From NCBI RefSeq assembly GCF_014127485.1, contig NZ_CP059903.1, forward strand, positions 3,594,001 to 3,658,000: a stretch of DNA of 64,000 nucleotides, written 5' to 3'. The translations under genes were made by a program, and so were the position numbers. Positions 52,544 to 60,001 of the stretch are shown here, one piece after another (position 1 is the first letter of the stretch; every line of letters begins with the position of its first letter). The notes beneath the pieces were generated by a model. It made no database searches and had not been told where the DNA came from. It saw only the letters and a list, made by a program, of their open reading frames with translations. This DNA is from Nocardioides dongkuii (GTDB lineage: Bacteria > Actinomycetota > Actinomycetes > Propionibacteriales > Nocardioidaceae).

Positions 52544-53323
52544 ATGACCCCCGCCGCCCGGATGCCCGCGCTCTACCTCGGGCACGGCGCCCCGCCGCTG
52601 CTCGACGACCCGCTCTGGTCGGGGCAGCTGGCGTCCTGGGCAGCCGACCTGCCCCGCCCGACCGCGGTCCTCATCGTGAGCGCGCACTGGGAGTCGGCCC
52701 CGGTCAGCCTCTCCGCGAGCGGCGCCCCGCTGGTCTACGACTTCGGCGGGTTCGCCCCGCGGTACTACCAGATGACCTACGCGACGCCGGACGCCTCCGC
52801 GCTCGCGCGCCGGGTCGCGGGCCTGATGCCGGCCGGCGAGCCGGTGCACCAGCACACCTCGCGCGGGCTCGACCACGGCGCCTGGGTGCCGCTCACGATC
52901 ATGTACCCCGGCGCCGACGTGCCGGTGCTGCAGATGTCGCTGCCCACCCACGACCCCGAGCGGCTGATGCGAATCGGCCAGCGGCTCCGCCCGCTGCGCG
53001 AGGAGGGCGTGCTGATCGTGGGCTCCGGCTTCCTGACCCACGGACTGCCGTTCCTCACCGACTTCCGCATCGACGCCGCGCCGCCCGGCTGGTCGACCGA
53101 CTTCGACGCCTGGGCCGGCGAGGCGCTCGCCCGCGGCGACGTCGACGAGCTCGCCGACTACCGCGCGAAGGCGCCCGGGATGCCCTACGCGCACCCCACG
53201 GTCGAGCACTACTCGCCGCTGTTCGTCACCCTCGGCGCCGCCAGCGACCCCGGCGAGCCGGGCGCGCAGGTCGTCGACGGCTTCTGGATGGGCCTCTCGA
53301 AGCGGTCCCTGCAGGTCGCCTGA
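52544..53323 (+). CDS. DODA-type extradiol ring-cleavage dioxygenase
   Basis: A 259-residue LigB-fold enzyme of the 4,5-DOPA dioxygenase type. Metal ligands are the His residues in LYLGHGAPP, VSAHWE, and VEHYSPLFVTLGA, with GLDHGAWVPL at the active site. It opens catechol rings. ATG 52544 follows GGAG. The leader GGTTGAAAGTGAAACC (52515-52530) is an imperfect inverted repeat that could be a MarR-type operator. Substrate unknown. Confidence 0.88.
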   Translation: MTPAARMPALYLGHGAPPLLDDPLWSGQLASWAADLPRPTAVLIVSAHWESAPVSLSASGAPLVYDFGGFAPRYYQMTYATPDASALARRVAGLMPAGEPVHQHTSRGLDHGAWVPLTIMYPGADVPVLQMSLPTHDPERLMRIGQRLRPLREEGVLIVGSGFLTHGLPFLTDFRIDAAPPGWSTDFDAWAGEALARGDVDELADYRAKAPGMPYAHPTVEHYSPLFVTLGAASDPGEPGAQVVDGFWMGLSKRSLQVA

Positions 53324-53521
53324 CCACTCCTCGGACAGTCGCGACCGGTTCCTCAACTGCGATCCCGGCCCGCCGATCAGGCCCTCGTGCGGCGGTCGCC
53401 GGTCCTCGGAGACCGAGACGGCGCCGCCGTCGACATGGGGGCGACGGCGGCGGCGCAGCGGCGATCGCTGCACCACCACCCGGGACGGGAACCGATCGGT
53501 CCTCCGCGACGTCCACTCCTC

Positions 53522-53947
53522 GTGCGTCGCGCCAGCCTGCTGCCCCTGTCGGTCCTGCTCGGCCTCGTGCTCGCGCCGTACCCCGAGCGCCCGGCCTCGG
53601 CGTCCTGCGCCGCGCCGTACCTCGAGGTCGGCGAGAGCCCGGTCCTCGAGCGCGGCGCGGCCCGCACCGTGCGGGGTCGGGCCTTCGTCGACGGCTGCCA
53701 GGACAGCATGAGCTGCACGATCTCCTTCGGCTGCCAGTCCTGCGAGGACGACGACCCGCCGCCCGTCCCTGCGCAGGACGTCGCGCTCGAGCTGCGCCAA
53801 CGTGGTCGCACCTTCGAGCTCGGCACGGCCGATGCGGGCGAGGACGGCCAGGTGACCTGGACGGTCGACCTGCCCGCCGGCGTACGACGCGGTCCCGCCC
53901 GGCTGGTGGCGGACGGCGCGAACCCGGTGCCGGTCCGGGTCCGCTGA
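53522..53947 (+). CDS. Secreted Cys-rich hypothetical protein
   Basis: A 141-residue protein with a signal peptide (VRRASLLPLSVLLGLVLAPY) followed by a beta-rich domain with five Cys near DGCQDSMSCTISFGCQSCED, probably disulphide-bonded, and a C-terminal Ig-like stretch. The GTG at 53522 puts the signal peptide at the very N-terminus; longer in-frame starts at 53387 and 53435 would bury it. Of unknown function. The gap 53324-53521 shows no other gene. Confidence 0.65.
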   Translation: MRRASLLPLSVLLGLVLAPYPERPASASCAAPYLEVGESPVLERGAARTVRGRAFVDGCQDSMSCTISFGCQSCEDDDPPPVPAQDVALELRQRGRTFELGTADAGEDGQVTWTVDLPAGVRRGPARLVADGANPVPVRVR

Positions 53948-53962
53948 CCGCCGCGACCGGCG

Positions 53963-55546
53963 TCAGCGGATCCCGGTGCGCCGCATCATCTTGAGCCCGG
54001 AGAGCATCCCCTTCACGTGGTCCTCGTAGTCCTGGCCGGGCCGCGGCATCATCACCTGCTTCTTGAGCACCGCGAGGTTCTGCACGTCGGTGTACTTCAG
54101 CAGGCCCTGGTCGCCGTGCCGGGCGCCGACGCCGGACTGCTTCACCCCGCCCGACGGCGTGCCCTTGGAGGCGTACGCCGTGGCGAGCGCGTCGTTGACG
54201 TTGACGTTGCCGGCCTCGATCCGCCGGGCGACCGCCTCGGCGCGCGAGATGTCGCGGCCCCACACCGAGGCGTTGAGCCCGTAGTCGGTGTCGTTGGCGA
54301 GCGCGACCGCCTCGTCGACGGTGCGGTAGCGGTGCAGCGCGACGACCGGCCCGAAGGTCTCGGTGACCCCGCAGACCATGTCGGTGGTGACGCCCTCGAG
54401 CACGGTCGGCTCGAAGAACGCCGGGCCGAGGTCGGGCCGCGGCTTCCCGCCGGTGACCACCGTGGCGCCCTTGGCGACGGCGTCCTCGACGTGGCCCTGC
54501 ACCCGGCGCATGTGGTCGACGGAGACGAGCGAGCCGAGCTCGGGGCCGAAGTCGTACGCCGCCCCGATCCGCAGCTTCTCGGTCGCGGCCACGAACGCGG
54601 CCTTGAGCTCGTCGTACCGCGAGTCGGGCAGGTAGATCCGCTCGATGTGCATGCAGATCTGGCCGGTGTTGCCGAAGACGCCGAACAGGGTGCCGGCGAC
54701 CCACTCGTCCACGTCGACGTCGTCGAGGACGATCATCGGGTTCTTCCCGCCGAGCTCGAGGCAGCAGCCGATCAGGTTGCGCCCGGCGCGCTCGCCGATC
54801 ACCCGCCCGGTGGCGGTGGAGCCGGTGAACATCACGTAGTTGGCGTGGTCGATGAGCGTCGGCCCGACGTCAGGACCCTCGCCGCAGACGACCTGGAACA
54901 GGCCCTTCGGCAGGCCGGCCTGCTCGAGCAGCGAGATCCCGTAGAGCGGCGACAGCGCGGTCTTGTTGTCGGGCTTGAGCACCACCCCGTTGCCGGCGAT
55001 CAGCGCGGCGACCGCGTCGGAGAGCCCCGTGGCGAAGGGGAAGTTCCAGGGCGCGATGATCCCGACGACGCCCTTGGGCTGCCGGATCTCGGTCGAGGAG
55101 GACAGGAACGGCACCGGCCCGCCGCGCTTGGTCGGCGCCAGCACCTTGGGCGCCCGCTTGAGGTAGTGGCTGATCACCATCGGCGGGTCGCAGGTCTCCT
55201 CGATCGCCATCCGCCGGTTCTTGCCGCTCTCGGCCTGGATCAGGTCGGCGGTGGTGTGCGCGTTGTCGACGAGCAGGGTGTGCGCACGCTTGAACACGGC
55301 GAGCCGCTTGGCCAGCGGCCACGCCGCCCACTCCCGCTGGGCCGCCCGCGCCGCGGCGTACGCCTGCTCGATGTCGGCGGGGGTCGACTGCGGGAGGTCG
55401 ACGAGGTGCTCGCCGGTGTAGACCTCGGTGAGCTTCCAGGTGCCGCCGCTGGTCGACGGGACGCGGGCGACGAGCCCCTCGAGGAAGGCGTCGGTCAGGC
55501 TCGCGGGCCGGGTCACGCGGTGGGGGGTCTGCGGGATGGTGGTCAT
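53963..55546 (-). CDS. Aldehyde dehydrogenase, succinate-semialdehyde type
   Basis: A 527-residue NAD(P) aldehyde dehydrogenase. Catalytic Cys in NTGQICMHIERI and Glu in CLELGGKNPMIVLD, with the cofactor loop FTGSTATGRVIGER. It resembles succinate-semialdehyde dehydrogenases, but in this operon the aldehyde is probably the product of the GMC oxidoreductase. ATG 55546 is one base after the GMC stop. Therefore a two-gene alcohol-to-acid pathway under the KstR-like site. Confidence 0.92.
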   Translation of the reverse strand: MTTIPQTPHRVTRPASLTDAFLEGLVARVPSTSGGTWKLTEVYTGEHLVDLPQSTPADIEQAYAAARAAQREWAAWPLAKRLAVFKRAHTLLVDNAHTTADLIQAESGKNRRMAIEETCDPPMVISHYLKRAPKVLAPTKRGGPVPFLSSSTEIRQPKGVVGIIAPWNFPFATGLSDAVAALIAGNGVVLKPDNKTALSPLYGISLLEQAGLPKGLFQVVCGEGPDVGPTLIDHANYVMFTGSTATGRVIGERAGRNLIGCCLELGGKNPMIVLDDVDVDEWVAGTLFGVFGNTGQICMHIERIYLPDSRYDELKAAFVAATEKLRIGAAYDFGPELGSLVSVDHMRRVQGHVEDAVAKGATVVTGGKPRPDLGPAFFEPTVLEGVTTDMVCGVTETFGPVVALHRYRTVDEAVALANDTDYGLNASVWGRDISRAEAVARRIEAGNVNVNDALATAYASKGTPSGGVKQSGVGARHGDQGLLKYTDVQNLAVLKKQVMMPRPGQDYEDHVKGMLSGLKMMRRTGIR

Positions 55547-55547
55547 C

Positions 55548-57173
55548 TCAGCTCCGTCCGAGCACGAGCTCGGCGCCGCGCTCACCGATCATGATCGCGG
55601 GCGCGTTGGTGTTGCCGCCGGTGATCGACGGCATGATGGAGGCGTCGCAGACCCGGAGGCCCTCGACGCCGCGGACCTTGAGGTCGGGGGTGACGACCGC
55701 GAGCTCGTCGACGCCCATCCGGCAGGTGCCCACGCCGTGGTAGACCGAGGTCGCCCGGTTCAGGATCGCGTCGCGCAGCGCCTGGCCCTGCAGGTCGGTG
55801 CCGGGGTGGATCTCGCTCTTCACGGCGCCGCCGAAGGCCGTGCCGCCCATGATCTCCCGCACCATCTCCGAGCCCTCGCCGAGGACCTCGAGGTCGGCGG
55901 GGTCGGCGAGGTACTGCGGGTCGATCAGCGGCGCCGCGGTCGGGTCGGCGGAGGCCAGGCGCAGGGTGCCGCGGCTGCGGGGGTAGATCAGCGTGGCGAG
56001 CACGGTCAGGGCCGGCCGCTGGTCGACGTCGTGGCGGATCGGCGCGTCCTGGTTGGGCGAGACGTAGGCCCAGGGCAGCAGGTGCAGCTGCAGGTCGGGG
56101 ACGTCGGCGGCCTGCGAGGTGCGTACGAAGCCGACCGCCTCGAAGACCGAGTTCGCGAGGAACGTGGTGCCGGGCCGCACCACCTCCTTGGCGATGCCGC
56201 GGCCGAAGAAGAAGGCGTTGCCCCGCAGCTTCGAGGACGTGGTGTGGAAGGTCATCGCGTGGAACATGTGGTCGTGCAGGTTGTCGCCGACCGGCAGGTC
56301 CGCGACCACGTCGATGCCGTGGTCCTTCAGGTGCTGGGCGTGGCCGATGCCGGAGAGCATCAGCAGCTGCGCCGAGCCGACGAACCCGGCCGAGAGGATG
56401 ACCTCCTTGCCCGCGCGGACCGTGCGGCGGGCGCCGTTCTTGTCGGTCACCTCGACGCCGGTGGCCCGCCCGTTCTCGATGACGACCTTGCGCACCAGCA
56501 CCTGCGACTGCAGCTGCAGGGTCGGCGGCGCGAGGTGGTGGATGTAGCCCCGCGAGGCGCTGTAGCGCAGCCCCTGCGCAGCGTTCTGCTGCATCCGGCT
56601 GACGCCCTCCTGCGACTCCCCGTTGTAGTCGTCGAGGACCTTCACGCCCAGCGCGTCCGAGGTGGCCTGGATGAACTGGAGGGTGCCCTCCTGCGGGTGC
56701 TCGTTGCGGGTCACCCGGATCGGGCCGCCGGCGCCGCGGAAGGAGCTCTCCCCGCCCTCGAAGTCCTCCATCTTCTTGTACGCCGCGTTGACGCTGTCGG
56801 CGTCCCAGCCCGTGCAGCCCTCGGCCGCCCAGGAGTCGTAGTTGGCGCGGTTGCCGCGCACGTAGACCATCCCGTTGACCGAGCTCGAGCCGCCGACGAC
56901 CTTGCCGCGCGGGACCGGCATCGTCCGGTCCAGGATGTGCTTCTGGGGGGTGGAGTAGTAGCCCCAGTCGACCCGCTTCTTGATCTCCGGCACCGAGTGC
57001 ATCGGCCCGATCATCCCCGGCTTCTTCGTCAGGAACTGCTCGTCGCTCTTGCCCGCCTCGAGGACGATCACGCTCGCGCCCGACTCGGCCAGGCGGCCGG
57101 CGATCGCGGCGCCGGCGCTGCCCGAGCCGACGACGACGTAGTCGGCTTCGTTGCGGTAGGGGGTCTTCGACAT
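55548..57173 (-). CDS. GMC oxidoreductase (choline dehydrogenase-like)
   Basis: A 541-residue FAD alcohol oxidoreductase. The GSGSAG loop is at residues 16-21 (YVVVGSGSAGAAIAGRLAES), the GMC signature is RGKVVGGSSSVNGMVYVRGN, and the C-terminal His/Asn pair is in YHGVGTCRMG and GGNTNAPAIMIGE. It converts a primary alcohol to an aldehyde. No signal peptide. The KstR-like site is 60 bp upstream, with a TATCGT -10 box between them (57218-57223). Operon with ALDH. Confidence 0.92.
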   Translation of the reverse strand: MSKTPYRNEADYVVVGSGSAGAAIAGRLAESGASVIVLEAGKSDEQFLTKKPGMIGPMHSVPEIKKRVDWGYYSTPQKHILDRTMPVPRGKVVGGSSSVNGMVYVRGNRANYDSWAAEGCTGWDADSVNAAYKKMEDFEGGESSFRGAGGPIRVTRNEHPQEGTLQFIQATSDALGVKVLDDYNGESQEGVSRMQQNAAQGLRYSASRGYIHHLAPPTLQLQSQVLVRKVVIENGRATGVEVTDKNGARRTVRAGKEVILSAGFVGSAQLLMLSGIGHAQHLKDHGIDVVADLPVGDNLHDHMFHAMTFHTTSSKLRGNAFFFGRGIAKEVVRPGTTFLANSVFEAVGFVRTSQAADVPDLQLHLLPWAYVSPNQDAPIRHDVDQRPALTVLATLIYPRSRGTLRLASADPTAAPLIDPQYLADPADLEVLGEGSEMVREIMGGTAFGGAVKSEIHPGTDLQGQALRDAILNRATSVYHGVGTCRMGVDELAVVTPDLKVRGVEGLRVCDASIMPSITGGNTNAPAIMIGERGAELVLGRS

Positions 57174-57232
57174 GGCCGTCCTCGAGTTCACATACTGCGG
57201 GAATGTGTCGTGGGCCACGATACGACATGAAC

Positions 57233-57246
57233 TGCAACCTGTTCTA
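57233..57246. promoter_or_regulatory. KstR-like operator between the GMC gene and pdxY
   Basis: TGCAACCTGTTCTA is a full match to TnnAACnnGTTnnA, within the larger inverted repeat GAACT...AGTTC (57229-57250). It is nine bases upstream of the GMC -10 box, and could also affect pdxY, which starts 12 bases away. Confidence 0.7.
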
Positions 57247-57257
57247 GTTCTCCGAGG

Positions 57258-58124
57258 GTGCACGATGTCCCCGTGCAGATCCTCTCGATCCAGTCCTCCG
57301 TCGCGTACGGCCACGTCGGCAACTCCGCAGCGGTCTTCCCGCTGCAGCGCTTGGGGCACGAGGTGTGGCCGGTGCTCACCGTCCACTTCTCCAACCACAC
57401 CGGGTACGGCGCGTGGCGCGGGCCGCTGCTCGCGCCCACCGACGTCGCCGACGTGATCGCGGGGATCGCCGACCGCGGCGTGCTCGGCGAGGTCGACGCG
57501 GTGCTCTCCGGCTACCAGGGCGACCCGGCCGTCGGCGCGGTCATCCTGGACACCGTCGCCCAGGTCAAGGCGCTCAACCCCGACGCGATCTACTGCTGCG
57601 ACCCGGTGATGGGCGACGTCGGTCGCGGGATGTTCGTGCGGCCGGGGATCCCGGAGTTCATGCGCGACACGGTCGTCCCGCAGGCCGACGTGCTCACGCC
57701 GAACCACTTCGAGCTCGACTTCCTCGCCGGCCGCACCACCACGACGATGGCCGAGGTGCTCGACGCCGTCGACGAGGTGCGCGACCGCGGACCCCGCGAC
57801 GTGCTGGTCACCAGCGTGCTGACCGCCGACGGCGCCGCGGACCACCTCGACGTGGTCGCCGTCTCCGACGAGGGCGCCTGGGCGGTGACCACGCCGCTGC
57901 TGCCGATCGCGCCCAACGGCTGCGGCGACGTGACCGCCGCGCTGTACCTCGCCCACCTGCGCAGCACCGGCTCCCCCGCCGCCGCGCTCGGCGCCACGAC
58001 GTCGACGGTCTTCGCGATCCTGGAGCAGACCATCGCCGCCGGCACCCGCGAGATCCAGCTGGTCGCCGCCCAGGAGGCGATCGCCCACCCGCCCGCGAGG
58101 TTCGAGGTGCGGCAGCTGCGCTGA
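57258..58124 (+). CDS. pdxY: Pyridoxal kinase
   Basis: A 288-residue ribokinase-fold kinase that phosphorylates pyridoxal. Conserved blocks: LSIQSSVAYGHVGNSAAVFP, VLSGYQGDP, DAIYCCDPVMGDVGRGMFV, and the anion hole APNGCGDVTAALYLA. GTG 57258 is annotated; GTG 57273 is an alternative that leaves VQILSIQSS at the start. Divergent from the GMC operon, with the KstR-like site between. PLP is not needed by the GMC or ALDH enzymes, so the pairing may be chance. Confidence 0.93.
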   Translation: MHDVPVQILSIQSSVAYGHVGNSAAVFPLQRLGHEVWPVLTVHFSNHTGYGAWRGPLLAPTDVADVIAGIADRGVLGEVDAVLSGYQGDPAVGAVILDTVAQVKALNPDAIYCCDPVMGDVGRGMFVRPGIPEFMRDTVVPQADVLTPNHFELDFLAGRTTTTMAEVLDAVDEVRDRGPRDVLVTSVLTADGAADHLDVVAVSDEGAWAVTTPLLPIAPNGCGDVTAALYLAHLRSTGSPAAALGATTSTVFAILEQTIAAGTREIQLVAAQEAIAHPPARFEVRQLR

Positions 58125-58170
58125 GCGGCCGCCGCCGCGGAGCCGCCTGAGCCGCCGCCACCGCCGCCGG

Positions 58171-58270
58171 GGACGTCATACGAGCTGGTCGTGATGGCCG
58201 CCGGATCGCATGACGTCCCGCGGGACGTCGTACGAGCTGGTCGCCATCGTGACCGATTCGTATGACGTCC
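58171..58270 (+). repeat. Double palindromic repeat, GGACGTCRTACGA family, copy 2
   Basis: GGACGTCATACGA (58171-58183) with TCGCATGACGTCC (58206-58218), then GGACGTCGTACGA (58223-58235) with TCGTATGACGTCC (58258-58270). Same arrangement and near-identical joint (CGCGGGACGTCGTACGAGCT) as copy 1 at 22195. Confidence 0.85.
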
Positions 58271-58290
58271 GGCGGGCGTCCGCGACGCGG

Positions 58291-58366
58291 TGGAGCCGCC
58301 TGAGAGAATCGAACTCTCGACATTCGCATTACAAGGGCGATGCTCTACCAACTGAGCTAAGGCGGC
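58291..58366 (-). tRNA. tRNA-Thr (TGT)
   Basis: A complete 76-nt tRNA on the minus strand with the CCA end encoded. Acceptor arm GCCGCCT / AGGCGGC, D arm GCTC-AGTTGGTA-GAGC, anticodon loop CTTGTAA (anticodon TGT), T arm GAGAG-TTCGATT-CTCTC. The anticodon stem has one C-U mismatch next to the loop. It reads ACA codons, which are rare in this GC-rich DNA. Confidence 0.95.
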
Positions 58367-58409
58367 GTGCCGCCCTCGGGCGGCCGGGCCATGCTAGTGG
58401 CCCCCCGGC

Positions 58410-59174
58410 TCAGCTGAAGAAGCTGCCGCCGCCGTCGACGCTCAGCGTCACGCCGGTGACGTAGGAGGAGTCGGGCCCGGCCAGGTAGACCGCGGCCCGG
58501 CCGACGTCGGTCTCGGCGTCGCCGACCCGGCGCAGGGACAGGGTCCGCACGACCTTCTCCAGCTCCTCGGGGTGCTCGTCGAAGTGCGAGCGCGCCCCGT
58601 CGCTGAGCACGAACGGCGCGAGGTTGTTGACGGTGATCCCGTGCCGGCCCCACTCGCGGGCCGCCACCCGGGTCAGGCCGCCGATCGCGGCCTTGGACGC
58701 GATGTACGCGCCGAACCCGGCCAGGCCCTGCGGCTCGGAGCCGGAGCGCAGGTTGATCACCCGGCCGCCGCCGTCGGTCTCGCGCAGGTGCGGGAAGCAG
58801 GCCCGCATGAAGTACAGCGTCGCCTTCGGGCCGGTGTCGAGGACCCGGTCGAGGTCGTCGTCGGTGGTCGCCTCGAACGGGCCCGCGCCGCGTGCGTCGA
58901 TGGCGTTGTTGACCAGCACGTCGACGGTGCCGAACCGCTCCACCACCTCGGCCACGCACGCGTCCACCTGGGCGGAGTCGCGGATGTCGCAGCGCACCGC
59001 GAGCACCGCGGCGTACGACGACAGCTCGGCCGCCACGGTCTCGGCGGCCTCGGCGTCGATGTCGACGACCGCGACGTGCGCGCCCTCCTTGGCCAGTGCC
59101 CGGGCGATGCCGGCGCCGACGCCGCGGCCGGCGCCGGTGACGACCGCGATGCGGCCGTCCAGGACGCCGGTCAG
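58410..59174 (-). CDS. SDR-family oxidoreductase 2
   Basis: A 254-residue short-chain dehydrogenase. Cofactor loop TGAGRGVGAGIA, NNA motif (LVNNAIDARG), catalytic Tyr-Lys in YIASK, and a Ser in NLRSGSE. The start is uncertain: no ATG, GTG or TTG lies in frame near the conserved N-terminus. CTG 59174 (giving TGVLDGRIAVVTGAG after the start) overlaps the stop of the upstream SDR as CTGA and is the best choice. It shares the KstR-like promoter of that gene. Confidence 0.87.
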   Translation of the reverse strand: MTGVLDGRIAVVTGAGRGVGAGIARALAKEGAHVAVVDIDAEAAETVAAELSSYAAVLAVRCDIRDSAQVDACVAEVVERFGTVDVLVNNAIDARGAGPFEATTDDDLDRVLDTGPKATLYFMRACFPHLRETDGGGRVINLRSGSEPQGLAGFGAYIASKAAIGGLTRVAAREWGRHGITVNNLAPFVLSDGARSHFDEHPEELEKVVRTLSLRRVGDAETDVGRAAVYLAGPDSSYVTGVTLSVDGGGSFFS

Positions 59175-59899
59175 CTCATCATCCCGTCGATGGCGAGCAC
59201 CTCGCCGGTGACGAACCGGGCGCTCGGGGAGGCGAGGTAGCCGATCGCCTCCGCGACCTCCTGCGCCGGGATCGCGCCGGGCATCTGCATGAACAGCCGC
59301 TCGGCGATCCGCGGCTCGAGGTCGGTCGGGTAGCTCTCCGCCACGTGCGCCACCATCGGGGTGTCGATGGTGCCGGGGCACACCGCGTTCACCCGGATCC
59401 CGCGCGAGACCAGCTCGAGCGCGAGGTTCTTGGTCAGCTGCGTGAGCCCGCCCTTCGAGGCGCCGTACGCCGCGGCGTACGGCTGCGGCACGCGCCCGGC
59501 CACCGACGAGACGTTGACGACGCAGCCGGGCCCGACCTCGAGCAGCGGCAGCGCGGCCTGGGTGAGCAGGAACGGGCCCTTGAGGTTCACCGTCAGCACC
59601 CGGTCCAGCTCGGCCTCGCTGATCTTCTCGAACCGGCCGAACTGCACGATGCCCGCGACGTTGGCGAGCACGTCGATGCGGCCGTGCTGCCCGCAGACCT
59701 CGATCGCCGCGTCGACCGACGCCTTGTCGCCGACGTTGCACGCGACGTACGTCGTGCCGTCGGGGACGGTGGTGTTCACGTCGAGGCTGAAGACGGTCGC
59801 GCCGGCGTCGCGGAACATCGTGGCGGTCGCGTGGCCGACGCCGGACGCGGCGCCGGTGACGACGACGACGCGCGGCTGGTCGGTGGGGGTGCTGGTCAT
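59171..59899 (-). CDS. SDR-family oxidoreductase 1
   Basis: A 242-residue short-chain dehydrogenase with TGAASGVGHATA (cofactor loop), NVAG, NVSSVAG (catalytic Ser) and YGASK (Tyr, Lys). Similar to hydroxysteroid or acyl/alcohol dehydrogenases. First gene of a two-SDR operon; the perfect KstR-like operator is 22 bp upstream, and TACCGT lies six bases before the ATG. Confidence 0.92.
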   Translation of the reverse strand: MTSTPTDQPRVVVVTGAASGVGHATATMFRDAGATVFSLDVNTTVPDGTTYVACNVGDKASVDAAIEVCGQHGRIDVLANVAGIVQFGRFEKISEAELDRVLTVNLKGPFLLTQAALPLLEVGPGCVVNVSSVAGRVPQPYAAAYGASKGGLTQLTKNLALELVSRGIRVNAVCPGTIDTPMVAHVAESYPTDLEPRIAERLFMQMPGAIPAQEVAEAIGYLASPSARFVTGEVLAIDGMMS

Positions 59900-59905
59900 G
59901 CCGGG

Positions 59906-59911
59906 ACGGTA
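59906..59911 (-). promoter_or_regulatory. Leaderless -10 element of SDR 1
   Basis: TACCGT on the minus strand, six bases before ATG 59899 and ten bases downstream of the KstR-like operator. Confidence 0.55.
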
Positions 59912-59921
59912 GCAGCGGAAC

Positions 59922-59935
59922 TAGAACCCGTTCTA
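59922..59935. promoter_or_regulatory. KstR-like operator upstream of the SDR pair
   Basis: TAGAACCCGTTCTA matches TnnAACnnGTTnnA in full; with flanks, CTAGAAC-CC-GTTCTAG is a perfect inverted repeat (59921-59936). It covers the -35 region of SDR 1, as expected for a repressor site. Confidence 0.75.
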
Positions 59936-60001
59936 GGTTTCCGGCGGCGCCACACGGCCCGGGACTTGGTGGTCCGAACGACGGCCCGCGACGCTGGTCC
60001 C

